Origin: Apodospora peruviana
Taxonomy: Eukaryota > Ascomycota > Sordariomycetes > Sordariales > Lasiosphaeriaceae
DNA: 64,000 nucleotides
Assembly (NCBI GenBank): GCA_033439685.1
Contig: JAUEDM010000005.1
Span: 310,001-374,000, forward strand
Direction of reading: 5' to 3'
Made by a program: the position numbers and the translations under genes. Below the pieces are notes generated by a model, which saw nothing but the letters and a program-made list of their open reading frames with translations, was not told the origin of the DNA and made no database searches. Numbering within the stretch: the first letter of the stretch is position 1; the number at the start of each line of letters is the position of its first letter. Shown one piece after another: positions 21,545 through 35,019 of the stretch.

Positions 21545-24500
21545 TGCTCAATGAGGCAATGTGCGTCCAACGGTCTGGTGTTTTGGATGACTTGGCAATC
21601 CGACCTGGATCAAATGGAATAGACTGAAGGTCGGGCACCCTCTTTTTTGCGTTGCGGTGCGCTGACAGACAGTCCACGTCTTGCCTCAGCACCAGCCAGT
21701 GGTGTGGGAATTGGGAAAGGGGGTGAGATCTGCGAGTACTGTACACGCGGTACGTCGAAGGTCCTGCGAAACGAGTCCGTCGTAGTCGCAGCCGCAGCCG
21801 CAGGTCGTCTCGATTTTCCTTGCTTCGATTTCTCGCTTGCTCCCTTGCCAAAGGTTATGTCGCAGACGCCAATCGCGGGCTGCGCGTAGTATTTGCCGAT
21901 GGAGCGCGCCGTGGGACAAACGACACTGAGGGTAACCGCCTCCTGTGCGGCTAAACTGAACAGGACCGCGTCCAGCAGGAAGAAGGTCCGGGCGAGGTGT
22001 CTATCCAGGAGGGTGGCCGCCTTTGGTGGCCAGCTTGATCAGAATGAAGGTCGGTGGCTGGGACGGGCGCTGCTGAAGGAAGCCTAGTGCCTATGGCATC
22101 GATGATGCTATGTGCTGTACTGTGGTGTGCAGGAACGGACGTGCTGTAAACCATAAGCAGCAGGTACAGGAACCTGGGGCCTAGGCCGGCTGGGAGATGG
22201 CAGCTGGTTTCCGAGATAGATAGAGAGAGTCTAGATTGAATCTATGCGCAGCTTCCTTCCAGGTTCCCAAGAGACTTGCCGCGTCTAGGTGAGCAGCATG
22301 TCCCGCTCGGTCAAGCATCGAGCGTCAAGCGTCGGGCATCAGGCTGCCGAAGGAGATGGAAAAGACATTCTCCGACTGTCCAAGAGAGTGAGCGACAGAT
22401 GGAGGGACGCGGGGAGGACGACACTTGTGTCCCGGAGGCGGCACCGAAATTGACGACAATCTGGTTCGCTGCCGCTGGAGTTTCCTGGTATATTCGTTCC
22501 AGCTTATCTCGATAATGATCAGGGATACATGTCAAAAGAGATACGAGCAATATCGGGCTTCTTAGGGGGTGGTGAGTGATATTCAGCTGTGCAGTTGACA
22601 AGGTTGGGGGAGGCCGTTGCACGGTGAAGAGTCGCGACGGGGAGGTGAAACGTCACCGTGCGTTGATGTTTGGGGAAGAGTTGACAGTCGGGGTTTCTGG
22701 TCTGCAGCTGAGGTGGCTGCTGCCTGCCAATGACTGTACAGCCAGCCAGGTCCCTTTATTTAGCAGGTGCTGAGGGCAGGCATGGGCACTCCCTTCACTC
22801 CAAATGTGGAACGATGCAGCGGCAGTGACGGAAGTGACGGCAGGAGACCTCAAGGCACTTTCACTTCAGTGACTTGCATTCCAATTCACTGAACCTTGAA
22901 CTTGGAGTCCCGACTGTGGTGGTTGCCCCAATCCCCAAAAATACCCCGCTGAAAGGTCTAACTGCAGTGTTCCCTGCAACGCCCGCCGCGTTCAAGTCCA
23001 CCGGTGACGCGCAATGCAGGCATTTTGGCCCCTGGGAAGCATCGCGTTGTACACATCATCAAAACCACGCCACAATAGGAATTATCAGCGTTGCTATAGA
23101 CAGTTTCCCGAGCGTTTTACCCCATCTCCCTCTCGAAGACAAGCCGGCAAGTAGAGCACATATTAGGGGGGCAGGAGGGGAAAAGGAGGAATTTTGGGGG
23201 TCATAACGAATAAGGAAGGCGGGGTGATAGCGATAACGACGGCGGAACGCGGGGTTGAGTCCATTCCCGGCCCTACCCGGCCCGTCCCTTCCCCGAGTTG
23301 TCCTCCAAAAAGCGGGCACATACTACGGTAGTCAGTGCTGGGGGGGATGGTGGGAAACAGTGAGTGGACTTATTAGCGGCTCATTAGTGGACCTTGCTCA
23401 GGAGACAATTGGAGCTACGGGTTACCTTAGCAGTGCTTAGGTACTTACCGACAGAAACCTCATGTTACTGACAGTGACAGGGCAGTTGATCTCCGTTTCC
23501 TCCATTGCTCAGAACCTAGAATCTTCACAAACCGAGAACAACGACTTGCTAAAAAACTGCCCGACCAACACATCGACTACTTCTACCAGGTATGCACTGC
23601 ACTACTCCGTTGCTCACCTAGGTATGTGTTGTATTTGCCTGCATTGTGCATCCATGCAGCTTTGCAGTCCCACGGCTACCTTAGCACGCGTGCAACCCTC
23701 TATCTGCACCTGCACCTGCATGCTCAATCGACGGGCAGGACTGGCAGCTCAGCAGCTCTGGCATGTGGTCTGGCAGTCGGGTGCATTCTCGAGTCCACTG
23801 CTGCGAGTCCGCGACTTGGGGCAGACCGGGCGGGGCCACAAAGCAGGTCCGGTTTCATGGAAGCTCTTCCCAACACCTCTCAACATGCCAAGGACAGGGG
23901 TCGACGTTAGACCTGCGAACACTTAACACGGCGTAATGCGAGGTTTGTCTGTCATATCTAACATTCAGTTGAATGCCGGCGAGGCTGACATGATCGACCA
24001 GCAGAGTGCTGATCCCCGGGGAATTGACGCCCGACACAGCGACACCTGTTGTTTGCTGAAGATTTGCCCTTAGCATGGAAACAAGAGAACTGCGCTCGGT
24101 GTCATTGCCAGCAACTCCGTTGTGGCAGAGAGCAATTGAGCCATGTCTGTCTGAACGCGATCCGTGACGTGTTTGGTGGGGCTGGCCTCTCGGGATGCGA
24201 CCATCAACACCATGCACTGCCTTCGTTGCCTATTCGGACAAGACTATCATTCGACGAGGACAGACACTTCATGGATCTTGAGAATGGGACCAGACAGCTC
24301 TGAGTGTGGTCGAAACAGCCCAGCCGGACCTCTACATGCCTACAGTCACCGGGCTCATACTCTTACCTGAGAGTCAGACACAGAGCATCAGCGGGTCGAT
24401 ATACCTACTGTTACCACCAGTTCTGGACACCTTGGCCAAGAACCGCAACTCGGGCTCTTGAGAGCTTGGCTACAACTTCAATGGCACTCGTGTTAGTCGT

Positions 24501-27500
24501 TCCGCCTCCGCGATGCCCCGGACCCAGAACTGCAAGAGCTCCGCGCTCTCCATCTTTGACCATGGCCAGCTGTCCAGCTCATAGTTGCCTGCCCCAGTCT
24601 CATCGTATCATTTACGTATTGACGCATGCCAAGCGGCAAGACTTGCTGGCCATGGGACCGGAGGAGATCCGCTTCGCGCAGGTGGAAGCCGAACAGCGCG
24701 ATTTCTACGACAGAACGGTGCGCTCGATATCGGGATGATGAGACCGAGTGTTGAGTACCAGCTCGGACGATAGACATAGGGCAGCTGTTCAAATTTGCCT
24801 TCAGCCACACCCGCCCAGCCTGAAGCCTCACGTTATTAGCCTCGACCGAGATGAACAGAGAGAGCCAGACACGACTCGCAACGATCGCAAAACGGATCGG
24901 ATCCATGGCAGGTTGCACGAGATCGACATTACATTACCTGTATGCTCCTCTCAACAACTTCAAGACGGCGGTACCTCTCCACGTGCTTAAACTGAAGTTA
25001 GTAGGCCGTCGTTGTGGTCACTGGTCCACTAGGGCCGACATCTGGCCGTTCCGTTACCCGTGCCCTCCACTTCCTTACCCCTCGTCGGATCCCCCGTTAA
25101 GGCCAGCCAATAGAGTACGGAATCCGGCTCCGTTGAGGCTGTACCCAAGACACCCGTGGACCTCCCTCTGTCACCCGCCGTTCCCGAAAAGTGACCCGTC
25201 GGACCCCTGCTTCTCGCTGTGACTCGATCGCTTCAGGCCGCCTCATATCAAGCTAAATCCGCATGTACCTATGTACCCAGACGTCAACGTCTCGCCCACG
25301 CACCATTTCACCAGGCCAGCAGCAATGGGGAAGTCAGCCACGCTAGCACCCGAGTTTCTTGTTGGCTTTCTTATGGTGGAGCTTGCGCCGACCAAGGCAA
25401 TTGACCAATTCCATGCGTGTTCTAGAAGCTCACGGAGCTTCCATCGTCCCCACAGCTGCCGCATGTTGTCGGGTTCTTGAGGATCCAAATATCGACCAGT
25501 TCTTACTCTTCTCCCGTTCTCCAAAGTGCAGGTTGCAAGGCATGCGACTTGAAAAGAGCTGAATAATGTTCTATCGAACCTCCACTTATACCAGTGGCAG
25601 TGTCATGAGTGATCGAAATCCGCAGCCTGAAGGCGGAAGACATCAATCATCTTGATCCGGCACAACATGAGAAAAGTTAACACGCAACCAAATTATTCAA
25701 CAACGCCCGCTGGTAACGCACCTTCGCGTCCATGGGGACGGCCCGCGCCATAGGCTGTCTGGCCGATCTTTTGGGTCGTGAATTTTTCAAAGAGGTTGGA
25801 ATGATAAACATGGCCATATCGAAGGTGGGTTTTCAATTGGGAACCGGATGGGGCGCTTAAACTCTCAGATGAGACCACAACAACACCCAGCTGGCCGCTT
25901 CAACACGGCCATGTTTACCATAACGCCTCCGCTTTCTTCTCCTTTCCTCTCCGCTAGGCCGATCTGATGGAGGCCCCAACAACATTGACTCATTGCTACC
26001 ACTCACGCCATTCGCCGTTTTTATTTTTTCAAACTCACGTTCTTTGCAGTACAGTTCCTAAAACTTACCGAGGGAGACCAGCAGCCAGCTGCACAAATGA
26101 TCCGTATTAGCTTTTATTTACGCCACTTCATCAGCTGGTCTTTCGCCTCCCATGCAAGGATCTTCCACACCGGAGTCGCCTGGCCAACATCATCAGGCTT
26201 GTAGTGCGTTCTGTTATCGGCAAAAGAAACGTTCCTAATGGTTCGCTCACCTCAAGATACCCCCCGGCAACACCAAGGCCACCGATCCGACCTACTTGGC
26301 CCACGAAAAGTAGGGACAACGAAGAGCGGCATACCCGGAAGCAGCTCCGCATATTGCTGAATTAAACCCATGACTGGAGCACTTCTTGCTTGTCCGCAGC
26401 TGCTTGTGATCATCCTGCTTGTATTACCCCATGGTAAGCAAGGTGAAGTGTAAGTCACCGCCCCCATCGTGATCGTGGCCGACCTGGCCGCTTCATCGAG
26501 CCTAATCAGCGTTACATTCCTATCCGTACACTGTCAAGAAGACTCGCGCCTAACAGCCTGAACGGTGATCATCTCCAGTTTCCATCCGTCGTCGCCTTCT
26601 CCAGCCCCTGTTCCGTCTGGTCTCTTCCGCCGCGGCCTCGATCCCGCTGGGAGTGATTTGCATAGACTCACGATCGGATGTGTCTACGTCCCTGCTCTAC
26701 TTCGCATCTGTTCCCAACTTTCATGCGGGAGAGACAGGGCAACATAAGGGAATTCTGCGACCAAAGTGACCAAACCGGGGCGGCCGACATTGGACGCAAG
26801 GCATTCCCGTCATGGGCCACTGTCTTCGACCCAAGATCAGGCGGTTCCTTGCCGTGCGTATCATTTTCGACTTGGCCAAGAGATCGTGTCCTGGTCGCGC
26901 AAGTAACTTGAACAGGCGGTTCATCATTCACAAGGTACTGGTACCATGGCCTACCGTGTCTATCCACACAGAGGGAGGTGGCGAGGAAATCCAAAGTGGG
27001 CTTGAGGACATGACTAGTCAAGGCCTGCCACGTCGCCGACCCTTCGCGTCCCCAACCACCCACTGGATATAGTGGGTGTTCGCTTTATTCCTCCATCCTT
27101 GACGGTCTCTCTGGTCCATTTTCCAAGCTCAACTGACTGAACCAAATGCGGCTAAGTGACGGGTTCACCCTTCCCGGGGTAATGGACGGCAATTCATGTG
27201 AGAAAAGTCTCCTGCGCGCGCGTGCGCTATTTAGCAGCCCGTCTTTCCTCTCCATCCCCATTGGAGAATGTGAACGCGTGGTCGCAGCCGAGGCCGCAAG
27301 GGTTGACGAGGCTAGCCCAGGGACGCATTCTTAACCGATCAGTGGATTCAGAGACAAGATAGGGGTGTGAATAACACTTGAACTTCTTCTGTGTGGTTCT
27401 GGTAGAGCTTTGACACAGTTAATCAGCATCGCCGCCCTTCTGGGGAGATATTTGAACGGATATCATTAATTAGGTACCGATCGTGGAAGCATCATATCAA

Positions 27501-30500
27501 AGACTTCATGCGGTCTGTGGGTTGTCTCCCGCCTGAGCCTCTGATATTCATCCCACCATCATGATTGAGCAGTTGACATGTCATGGATGGCTCGGCTACA
27601 TGACAACGTCAATGCCTTCACCTGCAGAGGTGTGGTGGCCGGTATTTATCTGCCCACTGAACCATATCCATGACTGGAGGAACTTAGCAGCTCGATTAAT
27701 ACTGCTGACTCTCAGGGACAGTTTCCGAGTGGCTCATCACCCGGAGACGAAGAGACAGTGTGATGTTTGCGGCGGGAGAGAAACAAGAAGAACTGACTAC
27801 CAGGTATGGTCTTTGCCTCATGCCCCCGAGAAAAGATTAGACGAGAACACAGAAGTATCCGAGAGTCATCAGAGCTATTCCGGACAACTGTCTTCTCAGA
27901 AAGCTGCATGGAGAGGTTGCAACCCAAACTGCTCTACCAGAGGACAACAGTCGACCCATTTGGACCTAGACTACTCAGTCTAAGACTCATTCAGAAACAG
28001 AGATCTCATCAAACACCTGAAATACTTCGAAACAATGCATTCCGGAGATCTGTGTCCCGCCGGAAGGGTAGACTAGCGAGAAAGATCGTGTCCCTCCACT
28101 CACCCCTGACTTTGGGGCGGTGTGCTTAACACGACACGGCATGGAACCGAAGAGGAAACTCCCAATCCGAATGCTACTTTCACTGAGTTTCTCAGTTCTG
28201 TATTTTAATTTTGCTCTTTGTGGCGGAACTCTTCGGCCTCCCGGGCCCTTGCCTCGATGTTGGCCGCGGCCATCGCGGCCCACCTCCCACCCCGGCCGGG
28301 CCTCCCCCGGGGCCGCGTCTTGTTATGGATGGCCATGCACGTATGTACTTCCGTGGATATGATTGGACACACACCTCGAGACCCCACGCTAGCTCCAAAA
28401 ACGATGGTTACTTGCCATGTGGGCCGACCCGAGAATGGGACCCTCTTTCGACACGGAGACACAACACAGCCGGAGGAGAGAACTTTGAGCGGGCATCATC
28501 GTCTGTTGATTTCTCTCGACGACTGTTTTGCCTGCCGATAACGAATTGGACTGAAACCGAATCAAGCCAGCTTGAAAATAAAACCAGGGGGGTGTCATCG
28601 AAACAAGACTGACAGAATAAAAAAAGCCTCAAGCGGTCCTATTTGTGCCAGGTATACGGCATCGTTGGTCTCTGCCCTTCCCGCCCGGGTCGCAATAACA
28701 TGACCAGAGACAGGGGTCCGCGTGTATGCAGTGACAGTCCTAGTCAAGCCATGCGGCGGGAAAGAAACAAAGTATTAACCAGACTGGCGACAAAAAACAG
28801 AGGCGTAGTTCGGCCAGGCAGAGACGAATGAGTGAAAGCAACAAGAGAAGGAGTGCCTCTTTGGAACAACCATCCAAGCCTCCACACCAATGGGAAGACA
28901 TGAGACTAACGGCTCGACAGAAAAACAAACTAAGTTAAAAACCCAACGCATGTTTGTTTCCCCGTTGCCAATGGAAGACGGCGGCGGGAAGGGAACTTGG
29001 AAAGGGGGGTACCCCTGGTCTGGCCGCCACCACAACCGGCGCCGCAAACATGTGTCAGTCTCTCCACCCCCGGAGTTTGAGGGAAGAGTACAGACAGCTC
29101 ATGGCGCGTGGTGGGGAATGGGAGAGGCGTGTGCGAAGGAAAGGACGAGGGTTGAAAAAAAGTGAGAAGGAGAAAAAGAGTGAGGGACCCATGGTAAATG
29201 AGCTTGGGACGACGTGGCTCCTATGAAGGCCAGTCCACTCGGATACCATGCGCGGGACAGAAATCGGGCTAAATTTGTGTGTCCGCAAGGCAAGGGTGTT
29301 GCGGGCACCACACACACACACACACACACACCACTCAACGCTCGCTCGCTCGCACACACCCCAGCAGAGAAAGAGGCCGGGAAGCTCCTCGCTTTTCGCT
29401 GTTCGATGTGTCTGTGCTGCGGTTCCTGGGACGTATGACCGTAACTGTGACTGGTGACCGGCGGAGGTATAGAGACATATGGAGATACAGAGTGACAGAT
29501 GGATAAAGCGGGTGTGTATGTGTAAGAGAGGGGCAAGGTGGGGAATGTGGACGGACGACAGAGTAGAGAAGAAACTAACTGGAGGTGTGTGTGTAAAGAA
29601 AAAGGTACCGACCGGGTTTGGGACCCTATGATAAAGACTAGCTAGGGCTAGGACAAGAGGGGGACAGGGAAAAAAAAAAAGAACAAGCGGGAAAGCTTTA
29701 TTGAGGGTTACTTACTAGGTATTCCTACCTTACCAACACCTGATGCGTGTGGCTTGCTGGCTGGCTGGCTATCCGGGAGGCCATGGAAGTAGGTCGCCGG
29801 GATAGTCTCCCTTGGCTTGCTGCCCATTGAGGTCCCACCGCCTATCTCTACCTACTACTTACCACCTTGTCTCTCCTCCCCTTGCTCGCGGGGTGGTTTC
29901 AGATTGGGGGAGACGGAAAACGGGAGAGGAGCTTAGACGCAAAGGGAGACAACGACAAAGAGAGAAGGAGAGGTCAAGTATAAGTACGACCTGATACCCT
30001 CGCGAGCCAACTTCGAGGTCGGACCGGTCTCCCTCATCTCCAGGTTCTATACCCCAACAGCATCGTCGACAACAACATTGGTTAACAAGACGCATTAGCA
30101 ACACCAGACAAGACAAAACATTTCGTTGGGAGAGATCTTACCTCTTGTTCTACTGCTGTCGACATCCCTAAGGGCAAGAAAGACTTTCGACCTAATCGCC
30201 ACACTGTTCACCTTGCCCTTCCTACCTGTCATTTACCTCTCCTCAGTCTCTGTCGTCATACCAGGGCTGGAATTGCTGCCTGCCATTGACAACCTTGAGC
30301 ACGAGACCAACCGGCCGTGTACGTGTGCGTGAGAGGCGCGGACGTGTGTCTGTACGGAGTGCGGGCGTGAAAGCTGTGAGTAATCGTTCTGATTCTTGGC
30401 TAAGAAAATAAAACTCCCTACATACCCTAAGGATGCTGTGGTACCCCGATGGCAGGTGGTGGCCAGGTTCGCCACCAATGTCATGTCGGCTGGGACAGAG

Positions 30501-30754
30501 CAGTGAGAAAACGAAGACGTACCTGAAAGTCGGGCATCGTATGTGCTAACTTGCGTCTTGACAAGCAGTAGGTCAACCAGCCAGCCACATAGACGGACGG
30601 GCTTCTCAAGGGCTCACACCAGAGAAAGCAGAAGAAGAACAGAACGACCTACATCCTCTCTACCTCGTATATTCGACATACACACTGTCAAGCACACATA
30701 TACCAAGACAAACACTTCGCAGAAAAACCCTCCACCACCCAAACGAAAACGAAA
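21545..30754. other. 9.2-kb gene-poor region
   Basis: I find no convincing coding gene on either strand. Open frames reach at most about 150 codons (for example 23462-23926 and 24304-24738), lack recognisable domains, and overlap frames of similar length on the other strand. The base composition is not conspicuously AT-rich, so it does not look like a heavily RIP-mutated repeat block. The last ~1 kb (about 29700-30754) is pyrimidine/purine-skewed with simple repeats and looks like a long promoter and leader for the small gene at 30755. Possible contents are long regulatory sequence, non-coding RNAs or eroded genes; none can be shown here. Confidence 0.5.
29309..29331. repeat. CA dinucleotide microsatellite
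   Basis: About 11 uninterrupted CA units. A (CTGG)3 tract near 29760 lies in the same promoter-like interval. Confidence 0.95.
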
Positions 30755-31087
30755 ATGTGCTACTTCGACCAGACTCGCTGGGTCTGCGGGTACTGGAAGT
30801 GGGGCAACTTCCGGCAGCAATGCAACAAGGAGTACCGGACTGGCGAGACTTGCGGGCTCAAGCTGGTCTACGACACGGTGCTCATGCAGGGACAGTGCAA
30901 GATCTGCGACCAGATGCAGAAGAAGGAGCGGCGTGTCAACAAGATGTCGGACGACATACAGCGGTGGCAGCGCGAGGGCAACCGCCGGGCCACGATCGAG
31001 AAGACGCAGCAGGACATATACGACATCCAGATACAGATCAATGATTTGTGGAGCAGCCACGAGGAGAAGAAGAGGAGTACAGCATAA
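30755..31087 (+). CDS. Small conserved Cys/Trp-rich fungal protein, function unknown
   Basis: Single exon, 110 residues, start context aaaATGTGC. The N-terminal half has evenly spaced Cys and aromatic residues (MCYFDQTRWVCGYWKWGNFR, then CNKEYRTGETCGLK, then CKICDQ), suggesting a metal-binding or disulfide fold; Cys at positions 2, 11, 23, 33, 49 and 52. The C-terminal half is a charged helical segment (QRWQREGNRRATIEKTQQDI). I recall similar uncharacterised proteins in other Sordariomycetes. There is no signal peptide or TM helix. It sits alone, with 9.2 kb of non-coding DNA upstream and about 3.2 kb downstream, which suggests elaborate regulation. A longer frame in another phase (30543-31922) covers it completely. 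Confidence 0.78.
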   Translation: MCYFDQTRWVCGYWKWGNFRQQCNKEYRTGETCGLKLVYDTVLMQGQCKICDQMQKKERRVNKMSDDIQRWQREGNRRATIEKTQQDIYDIQIQINDLWSSHEEKKRSTA

Positions 31088-34000
31088 TCCCCATTCTGTC
31101 CCCAATGACCCAAAAAAAGAGAGAAAAAGAAGAAGAAAAGGAGTTAAAAAAGAGTGGTTGTGTTTTCATGAATTTGCTGATGATGTTACGATGATGGCTG
31201 TGTTAGATGGGAAAGTGGTGATTGTTGGAGAGAAGTCCTTTTTAAAGAGAGGAGGAGGGGAGAGAGGGAAGACAAAAACGACATTCCTTTCTTTCAGTGT
31301 CTTACTATCATCGGGATTGGATTTTTCGGTTGGATTTTCTCCTCAAGCCACGAACATGGCAGCAGCAGGCGGGCGGTCAGTCAGACTGGAAAACCAAGAC
31401 AGGAGACGGAGAAGAGACAGAGGGCAGCACTCAAAAGAGGATCAAGCGGGCAGGCAGGCATGCGGGCAGATCGTCATGTTTGGTCAGGCCGGGGATACAG
31501 AGCCGACAGCAGACAGAAGAAAGCAGCAGCCACTAAAGGATGAGCCAAGACTTGGGGAGTGGTGGGTGTGGTACTCTCTTTACTGGCTCCTCTTCTCTCT
31601 TTCCCGATCGATCTCTATTCTGTGTATGTACTACCTACCTGTTGGTGTCTGTTTCTGGGTTTCTCTTCGCGGACGAGCCCATATTCGAAACTGGCTGGCT
31701 GGCTGGTTGTATGGACAGGTTTGGACTTTCTTGGGGCTTCCTTATATTTCTCGGATAATATCAGTGGAAAGGAAAGCTGGGGCCACCAGCAAAATACTGT
31801 CTGTCTATTTACAAAGAGCAAAAACGCACAGCAGGGCAGTTTTAGTTATACTGTCTCGAAACAAATGGATTTTCTTTTTGGTTAATCCGGGAGACCCACT
31901 CCTCTCCCCGGATTTTCGGTGAAACCTAGACAACTTATACGTCCGTCTCGTCTAGCAATACCATCTCTCTCGCCATGACGCCACAAGGGACAAGAACACC
32001 CTCAACATTCGGCATCTTCCCCCGCTCGCTCGTTCTCCTTTTCAGTCTCTGGCGCTTCCCACGCGCACATACGGCACCCCACCCCCCCTTGGCACCTGCA
32101 GCAGCAGCACCCGGCATCTGTGCCTGATCCTTCTCGTCCTCCTTGGGTACATGTAGGTACCCACCCACCTACTTACTCCTCGCTGGTTGCCAAAGAAGCT
32201 GACCGAAAATCAAATCAGCCAGCATATCTACAGACAGGCCCGCAATCTTGTGAGTGATCCGTCCGTACTGCTGTTACATCAAAGACCGTTGGGACTTCAT
32301 AGAGGAAGGAAAGCAAGGCGGTTTGGTATGGTTGCGGGTGACAGCAAAAAAGTCTGCAGAACAACTGAACCGGGGAACGATCCCACTGGCGGGCCTTTTT
32401 TTTCTCTTTCTTTCGCACTCTGTCGGGCACCCTCAGCAGTAGTACCTAGCCGGGAGAGGGATGGGATGGGGTGTATGACCGCAGGAACCTTTTCGGACCT
32501 GGCTGACAGATGGGGGGTGGACCAGAGCAGAACAGACGAGACTTGAGAAGCTGGGCTGCTTATCGGACAAATAGTAAGTCTAATCATATTCCGTAGGCGA
32601 AAAAAACAGAAGCAGACGGCCCAATCCGGCAAATAGAAGAGACTGAAAGAGGAGAGGGGCCGTCGGCCACGCGAGTTGAGAAGCAATGCCGCCGGGCTAT
32701 GTCTTCCACAGGGCGGAGTCGGATCTGAGTCCTAGCGAGCGAACGAGCCAGCGGCAGGCAGGCAGTCAGGTAGGGCAGCTGGGTCGGCCTGTTCTGTCCC
32801 GTAGGTGGTCCAGAAGGTTCTTCCCGGTCCTCTCATTCGCGAGCTTGATTTCGCCGCGGCCTGACCAGACGCCGAGCAAGCCAGACGACAGACAGCGAGA
32901 GTGGACTGGACCGGGAAATTCAAACCAAGACCCATCTTTGATAGTCTGTGGTGACAGCGTCCATTCAGATGGCATCATGGGTCGGCAGACCGGCAAGCTT
33001 CTAGATAGTCATGTCGATTTGTTCAAGTTGCTCCACACACAGAGATGGGGGGCAGCAAAAGACCAGACCAGGCACCGGGGCGGCGAGACCTGAGTACGGA
33101 TGGGGGACAGGTAGCCACCAGATTCTCCAGCAAGCCCTATGTCGGCCTCTGTGTGACACCACCACCACCATCAATATGCTGCGTACCCGTGGGCTGACTG
33201 ATTGACATGACGTGCTGCTTCGCTGTACTCGCTTGCTGGCGCACCCGCCGCCTCCTGCATATCCTTCCGCTTCAAGTGGGTAACGGGCTCGCTGGCGTTC
33301 CCCCCTCGCCCCTCCCTCCTCCCTCGAACCCCCTCTTCTTTCAATCCGTGGCACCCCCTCGTTCCTCTCTCCCCCGATAGGCATCTGCGAGCTTGCTGCA
33401 GGCCATGTCCAATAAACCTGTGGCCCAGGGAATGCCGAAGGAACGCACAGACTCCCGCACCACTTGGTTGTCGACTAGAGTCAGTCTGTCGACGCAAAGT
33501 CCTCCATCCAGTCGAGAGTTTAGACCTCTCTCTCTTGTAGCAAGAAGTCGTTGTAGCGGGTCATGTAAGGTAGCAAGCGGTTTCCGACGGGGCCCACCGA
33601 GCGACGGGCGGGCGGAGCAACCCTCCGAGTGATCGAATCTCAGAACGCTCCAGAAGAGATATGGAACCAGACTAGAAACGGCAAACGAAGGATCTTTTCA
33701 TAATGGCGTTCTCCACTATATGTATCCAACCAACCCAAGTCATCAGAAGATCTTTTGTGCACGTGGCCGCCGGTAAATGGGCGTGAGCTGCTCTGACCTG
33801 GGGGAGCCAAAGACAGCGGGTCATGATTGGTCGATCGACAACCGGAGAGGAGCCAGTCAGAGACAAAAGGAAACGGTTTTGGATTCGAGTTGTTGGGCGG
33901 TACAGCGCATCCCTCCACCTTTTCCCATATCCACCTTGCTTGCCCTCCACACCCTCCAAGTTACCGGAAAAAGAAAAGAGAAAAGAGAGAAAAATAAACG

Positions 34001-34320
34001 TTTTTAGAATTTGAGACAAATGGAGGCGTCGCTTTCTCGTCCGTCTCCATGGGTATCAAGCATCATCATCGGGCATCTCACATTGCCACGTTGGTCCTCG
34101 CCGCACGCTTGCCGAACTTTAAAACGCCATTTCTCCATGTATCAGTAAGAAACAAGGAGGGTGGTGATGGGAGAGAAAGGCAGGGCACCAGACCTGTGTC
34201 AGCAGGCACCCCTTTTCCCATCCTCCTACCATCCCAGCATCAGCATGGCCGGGTGGGCCACCTCAGCCGGCGAGCAGTCGAACTGATGTGTTCGCATCCC
34301 CGTCAAACCCGGGTACGGTA
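31088..34320. other. 3.2-kb intergenic region
   Basis: The part just after 31088 is purine-rich (probable 3' UTR) and there is a (CTGG)4 tract near 31691. Frames between 32000 and 34000 are short and overlapping; a 115-codon minus frame at 33672-34019 starts with a hydrophobic stretch but has no family resemblance and lies where the LAMTOR1-like 3' UTR would be. No gene is called. Confidence 0.5.
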
Positions 34321-35019
34321 TCAGCGCATGGCAGCTGCAGCGTCGGTAAAGTTGCCGACGAAAGCCTCGCCGCCCTCGCCTTTGGTGGGCGACATTTCAA
34401 TGGTGTCTTCCTCGGGGACACCCCAATCAACGCGTGCCACAGAAGCGAGGTCGTCGTGCGACGACAGTTTGGAGAGAAGGGTCTGGTAACGGGCCACGGC
34501 GGGATCTTGGCCGGTATACGAATACGGGGTGGTTTCTACCTGCTGCACGATCTTGTCCTGCGGCACGATGTCGTAGATGTCGACCATGTTGCTGTGTGCA
34601 GTCTCCAGTCAGCCCATGCCATGCAATCCTTCGCCCCGTCGCCGTGGAACTGGGAATAGGGAAGAGGGAAAAAGGGGGGGCAAAGGCCAGCCAGGGAGGG
34701 GGGGTGTGATGACCAAAAAGGGGGAACGGGAGGGGCAAATCGTACTCTGACGTGCGTGCCACCACTCGCTGCAGAGCCTCAATCTCTCTTTGGACCTCCT
34801 GCGGGTCTTCCTGTCCCATCATGTGTTGTTGATCGAAGCTGCCGTAGTGCATGTTGTTGGGATCGTCGAAGAGATGTTGGGCCTCGTCATCCTGTCCGTC
34901 AAACCATCGTCAGCTTCCAATCTCCATTGGATCTCCTCTCCGGATCAAGAGCAAAGGGGACTCACCTCGTCGTAGACATCCCGGCGACGGTCGCCGAGGC
35001 AAGAAGAGCAATTTCCCAT
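34321..35019 (-). CDS. LAMTOR1/Ego1-like lipidated lysosomal (vacuolar) adaptor
   Basis: Spliced as complement(join(34321..34591, 34746..34891, 34966..35019)), 156 residues. The N-terminus MGNCSSCLGD gives Gly2 for N-myristoylation and Cys4/Cys7 for palmitoylation, the hallmark of the Ragulator/EGO scaffold that tethers Rag GTPases and TORC1 signalling to the lysosome or vacuole. The central helix EALQRVVARTSDNMVDIYDI aligns by eye with the LAMTOR1 helix, and a second helix follows (PAVARYQTLLSKLSS). Splice phases agree, with TSD-NMV formed across intron 2. The C-terminus is short and acidic, then Ala-rich. The identification rests on the lipidation signal plus this helix pattern; the family diverges strongly between fungi and animals. 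Confidence 0.8.

Noticed and set aside
24304..24738. 144-codon plus frame ending in a protein-like charged stretch
   Set aside because: The last 35 residues look plausible, but nothing upstream or downstream extends it as exons and no family was recognised.
33672..34019. 115-codon minus frame with hydrophobic N-terminus
   Set aside because: The hydrophobic start could mimic a signal peptide, but the rest has no motif and it lies in the expected 3' region of the LAMTOR1-like gene.
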